Shown piece after piece: positions 61,420-64,000 of a stretch of DNA of 64,000 bases. The stretch's first letter is position 1, and the number at the start of each line of letters is the position of its first letter. The notes under the pieces were generated by a model, which worked only from the letters and a program-made list of their open reading frames with translations, had not been told where the DNA came from and searched no databases. The position numbers and the translations under genes are program-made. This DNA comes from Thalassospira profundimaris (GTDB lineage: Bacteria > Pseudomonadota > Alphaproteobacteria > Rhodospirillales > Thalassospiraceae): positions 48,852-112,851 of the forward strand of contig NZ_JPWF01000015.1 of NCBI RefSeq assembly GCF_003326675.1, in the 5' to 3' direction.

Positions 61420-62853
61420 TTGAAAGATCGTGATATATCAATTGTAGTGCAGGGGACGGTTCAGACACCATCGACCCAGGGCACCTATCGCAACATTGAT
61501 CTTGTTTCCGGCTGTATCTTTTTCCTGATTGCGATCCTTAGCGTTGCAGCCGAACTTGCAGCAATGCCGATGTTGCGTATGCCCGCAGTCTGGTTGCTGG
61601 GGCTGTTTCTTGTTTTACAAATTCCCTTTGTGTCCAAGCCGCAAAAGGTTGCGGGGATTATTCTTGTTTTGCTCGGCGTGGTGATTTCCTGGCGTGAAAG
61701 CCAGATTGTCTCCATCATTGCCGGTGGGCTTGAACGAACATTACCGTTTCTGTTGATCTTTGCATCGGTCGGGTGGCTTCAGACCGCAGCCCGCCAAAGT
61801 CCTAGCATCCTTGCATTGCGCGATCATGTTCTTGCACTTGGTCCCGGACGCCGGTTCGCAGCCCTGGCGGCAAGTGCGCATGTGCTGGCATCAAGTTTCA
61901 ATCTTGCCGGTATGGCGCTTCTGGTGCCGCTTCTTGATGATCAGAAAAGCCCGCAATCAAAAAAGCGACTGGCGTGTTCGATCATGTGGGGCTTTACCGC
62001 TGCTACCTGCTGGTCGCCATTCTTTGTCGGCACGGCGGTGGTTCTTGATGTTCTGCCGATGGTGGTCTGGGCCGATATCCTGCCGATTGGTCTTGCCTTT
62101 GCCATTGTGATCCTGATTTTGGCCTGGGGATTTGACCGGGCCTTTGTACGTGATGGTCCATCATCTTCAGTACAGGCATCTGTCAAAACGGACCTGACGA
62201 TCAAGCGTGCGGTAGTCGGGGTGGTGACCGCGGCGGCAACGCTTTTTGCAGTTGCGATTATATTGGTTGATTATGTGGGTTTGCGCTTGCCGGTTGCTGT
62301 TGCGGTTGCCGCCCCCTCGTTCTCGCTAGCCTGGATGTGCCTGACAGCGAAGCAGGCCGGTTTGGCCGAAACAGGCAAGGGGTTGATCGCCGATGCCCAA
62401 GGGGTGATTTGTCGCTATCCGCAAATGCGCAGCGAGACCTTTTTGTTTGTTTGCGCAAATGTGTTTGGTGCGGCGATGTCGATCCTGATCGCGGACCCGG
62501 ATGGGTTGCCAGATATTGGAAGTTACTTGCCGCAATCAACTGCTCTGGCGGGAATTATCCTTGTTGTCGGATATCTTGTGGTCTCGGCACTGGGTATTCA
62601 CCCGATTGTGTCGCTTACGGTGTTTGCAGCCCTTTCATCCCCGGAAAACTTGCCGATTGCGCCAGAGTTTCTGGCGGTCTTGATGATGGCGCTGTGGGGG
62701 ATTGGAACAGCGATTTCACCCCTATCGGGTACGACCCTGTTTATGGGACATGCTGTTCATATTCCATCCTCAACCATCGCCTGGCGTTGGAACGGGCCGT
62801 ATTATTTTTGTTGCAGTGTGCTTTTGGTTTTGGGCCTGATTATTGTGCTGTGA
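61420..62853 (+). CDS. Multi-spanning membrane protein, ion-transporter-like, family not recognised
   Basis: 477 residues with about twelve hydrophobic segments. Conserved-looking polar turns are HVLASSFNLAGMALLVPLL (about residue 155) and LSGTTLFMGHAVHIP near the end, placed like the paired re-entrant loops of anion or sodium transporters of the ArsB/NhaD superfamily. The start is a TTG at 61420 with AAGGGG upstream. Its place between a TRAP permease and a lactonase for a tricarboxylic compound suggests transport of a related acid. I do not recognise a specific family. Confidence 0.75.
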   Translation: MKDRDISIVVQGTVQTPSTQGTYRNIDLVSGCIFFLIAILSVAAELAAMPMLRMPAVWLLGLFLVLQIPFVSKPQKVAGIILVLLGVVISWRESQIVSIIAGGLERTLPFLLIFASVGWLQTAARQSPSILALRDHVLALGPGRRFAALAASAHVLASSFNLAGMALLVPLLDDQKSPQSKKRLACSIMWGFTAATCWSPFFVGTAVVLDVLPMVVWADILPIGLAFAIVILILAWGFDRAFVRDGPSSSVQASVKTDLTIKRAVVGVVTAAATLFAVAIILVDYVGLRLPVAVAVAAPSFSLAWMCLTAKQAGLAETGKGLIADAQGVICRYPQMRSETFLFVCANVFGAAMSILIADPDGLPDIGSYLPQSTALAGIILVVGYLVVSALGIHPIVSLTVFAALSSPENLPIAPEFLAVLMMALWGIGTAISPLSGTTLFMGHAVHIPSSTIAWRWNGPYYFCCSVLLVLGLIIVL

Positions 62854-62974
62854 CGGGCTTACCGTGCTGCAACGGCCCCAAAGCATGGTGGTGAAGAAGC
62901 GGCGAATTGACGATATCGGGTCGTCACATGTGCCGGTGCTCCACCACCAATGAAACATTTCCAATTCGATCTTG

Positions 62975-63853
62975 CTATTTAGGATCATAAAGCCGCGTTG
63001 GATTGTCTATCAAAAGGGCGCGTTGCTGTTCCGCGGTGGGCGCGACGCGCAGAACATGATCGACCAGTTTGCCGTCATCGGGCATGTGGCTTTTCATGTT
63101 CGGATGTGGCCAGTCGGTGCCCCAGATCACACGATCAGGAATGTCTTTGACGATGGCCTTTCCGAATGCAACAACATCGTCATAGGGCGGTCCGACAACG
63201 GTCAAACGTTCCGGGCAGGTGACCTTGACCCAGATATGATCATTTTCCCGAACCAGTTTGCGGAAGCGCTGAAAATCAGGGTGATTGACACCCTTGGTTA
63301 CATCCGGGCGACCAAGATGGTCGATCACAACCGTGACCGGCATATCAATCAGAAATTGTTCAAGACCCGGCAGGTCAGCGGCTTCGAAGTAAACGACGAT
63401 ATGCCAGCCATAGGGTTTGATTTTGTCAACAATGGTCAGGAAATGTTCGCGCGGTGTGTCATCGACCAGGCGTTTGACAAAATTGAATCGCACGCCACGT
63501 ACACCGGCCGCGTCGAGTTCATCGAGATGTTCCTGGCTGACATCCGGGCGCACTGTCGCGATGCCGCGATATCGGCCGTTTGATGCTTTAAGGGCATCAA
63601 CAAGTGCGCGGTTATCAGCACCATGGCATGTCGCCTGCACGATTACAGAGCGGTCAATGCCAAGATATTTATGCAGCTCAAACAGCTTTTCCTTGCCGGC
63701 ATCAACCGGGGTGTATTTGCGTTCCGGGGCGAATGGAAAATCTGCTTCGGGGCCGAATACATGGCAATGGGCATCCCAACTACCTTCGGGCAAGGTGAAT
63801 TTCGGTTTGGACGGGCTAGGATGGAAGGGAAGATAATCAGGCGATGGGGGCAT
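62975..63853 (-). CDS. Amidohydrolase family protein, 2-pyrone-4,6-dicarboxylate lactonase (LigI)-like
   Basis: 292 residues from the ATG at 63853 (GAGG 7 bases upstream). The beta-alpha barrel has the motif SWDAHCHVFGP at about residue 25, RGVRFNF, VIDHLGRPD and the catalytic Asp in WGTDWPHP (about residue 250), as in LigI, which opens 2-pyrone-4,6-dicarboxylate to 4-oxalomesaconate in protocatechuate 4,5-cleavage. No other lig genes are in the window, so a related lactone of another pathway remains possible. It converges with the membrane protein at 61420. Confidence 0.87.
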   Translation of the reverse strand: MPPSPDYLPFHPSPSKPKFTLPEGSWDAHCHVFGPEADFPFAPERKYTPVDAGKEKLFELHKYLGIDRSVIVQATCHGADNRALVDALKASNGRYRGIATVRPDVSQEHLDELDAAGVRGVRFNFVKRLVDDTPREHFLTIVDKIKPYGWHIVVYFEAADLPGLEQFLIDMPVTVVIDHLGRPDVTKGVNHPDFQRFRKLVRENDHIWVKVTCPERLTVVGPPYDDVVAFGKAIVKDIPDRVIWGTDWPHPNMKSHMPDDGKLVDHVLRVAPTAEQQRALLIDNPTRLYDPK

Positions 63854-63969
63854 GGATAACCTCGTATGGATCCGCATCGGACACCTGAAAATCATCGCCG
63901 CTTTTAAACGGGAATATATCAGGTGCCGTCACGGGTAAGCCCGTTCAGACGGGACTGTTTGTTCCAAGC

Positions 63970-64000
63970 CTAGCCGACATGCTTGGCAAGAAATTCTGTT
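63970..64000 (-). CDS. Possible 3' end of a gene running off the window
   Basis: The minus-strand frame from the window edge reads TEFLAKHVG and then TAG, which looks like a natural protein C-terminus and would place a further gene upstream of the LigI-like one in the same direction. Nine residues are too few to identify it. Confidence 0.25.
   Translation of the reverse strand, partial: TEFLAKHVG

Overview
The window looks like chromosome of a heterotrophic alphaproteobacterium, probably marine and Thalassospira-like. The grounds are moderate GC, FixL/FixJ-style signalling, and a density of TTT (tripartite tricarboxylate), TAXI-TRAP and Liv-type transporters next to oxidative catabolic genes. 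The genus is an inference; no rRNA or tRNA gene was seen. The window opens inside one gene and may end inside another.

Left end (1-5.1 kb): two convergent hybrid histidine kinases. The minus-strand one has a degenerate ATPase, an HPt module without its histidine, and an in-frame amber codon splitting its PAS domain. The 650 bp beyond it are rich in inverted repeats and carry one copy of a diverged ~115 bp repeat. The second copy is at about 31.2 kb, beside a start-less ORF remnant, so the two copies bracket about 26 kb of accessory-looking genes.

5.1-15.3 kb: small stress or detoxification units, mostly with their own regulators. They comprise a lactonase-like metallo-hydrolase with an MFS pump and a divergent TetR (strong palindromic operator), an AraC regulator, an AhpD-like protein, a second MFS pump with an SDR, a further SDR divergent from a GlxA/FtrA-type AraC regulator, a non-canonical SDR, and a glycine-betaine-type binding protein without a signal peptide. 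15.4-25.2 kb: an EamA permease, a LysR regulator, and a run of co-directional genes ending in a self-contained molybdenum hydroxylase system (cytochrome c, 2Fe-2S subunit, Tat-exported molybdopterin subunit, XdhC, MocA-like transferase). 25.5-30.6 kb: a PAS sensor kinase overlapping a FixJ-like regulator, a stand-alone receiver, and a chemoreceptor with a long structured leader.

31.4-43.4 kb: a tricarboxylate catabolic locus. It has a GntR/FCD regulator divergent from a signal-less binding protein, an AbrB-type permease, a TTT receptor with a fused TctA-TctB permease, and divergently a ThDP decarboxylase-like enzyme, an MmgE/PrpD protein, TcuA and TcuB. A shared TTGTATGCAA motif lies before the regulator and before two of the catabolic genes, suggesting one regulon.

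43.6-56.6 kb: a second catabolic locus: flavoprotein dehydrogenase, second ThDP enzyme, cupin, IclR regulator, then a LysR regulator divergent from a Liv-type ABC operon in which LivM, LivG and LivF are one polypeptide, followed by an aldehyde dehydrogenase and an SDR. 57.1-63.9 kb: a signal-less periplasmic-binding-protein homologue, a TAXI receptor with fused TRAP permease, another multi-spanning membrane protein, and a LigI-like 2-pyrone-4,6-dicarboxylate lactonase. From 31.4 kb on, the window reads as several uptake-plus-oxidation modules for organic acids, each with its own regulator.
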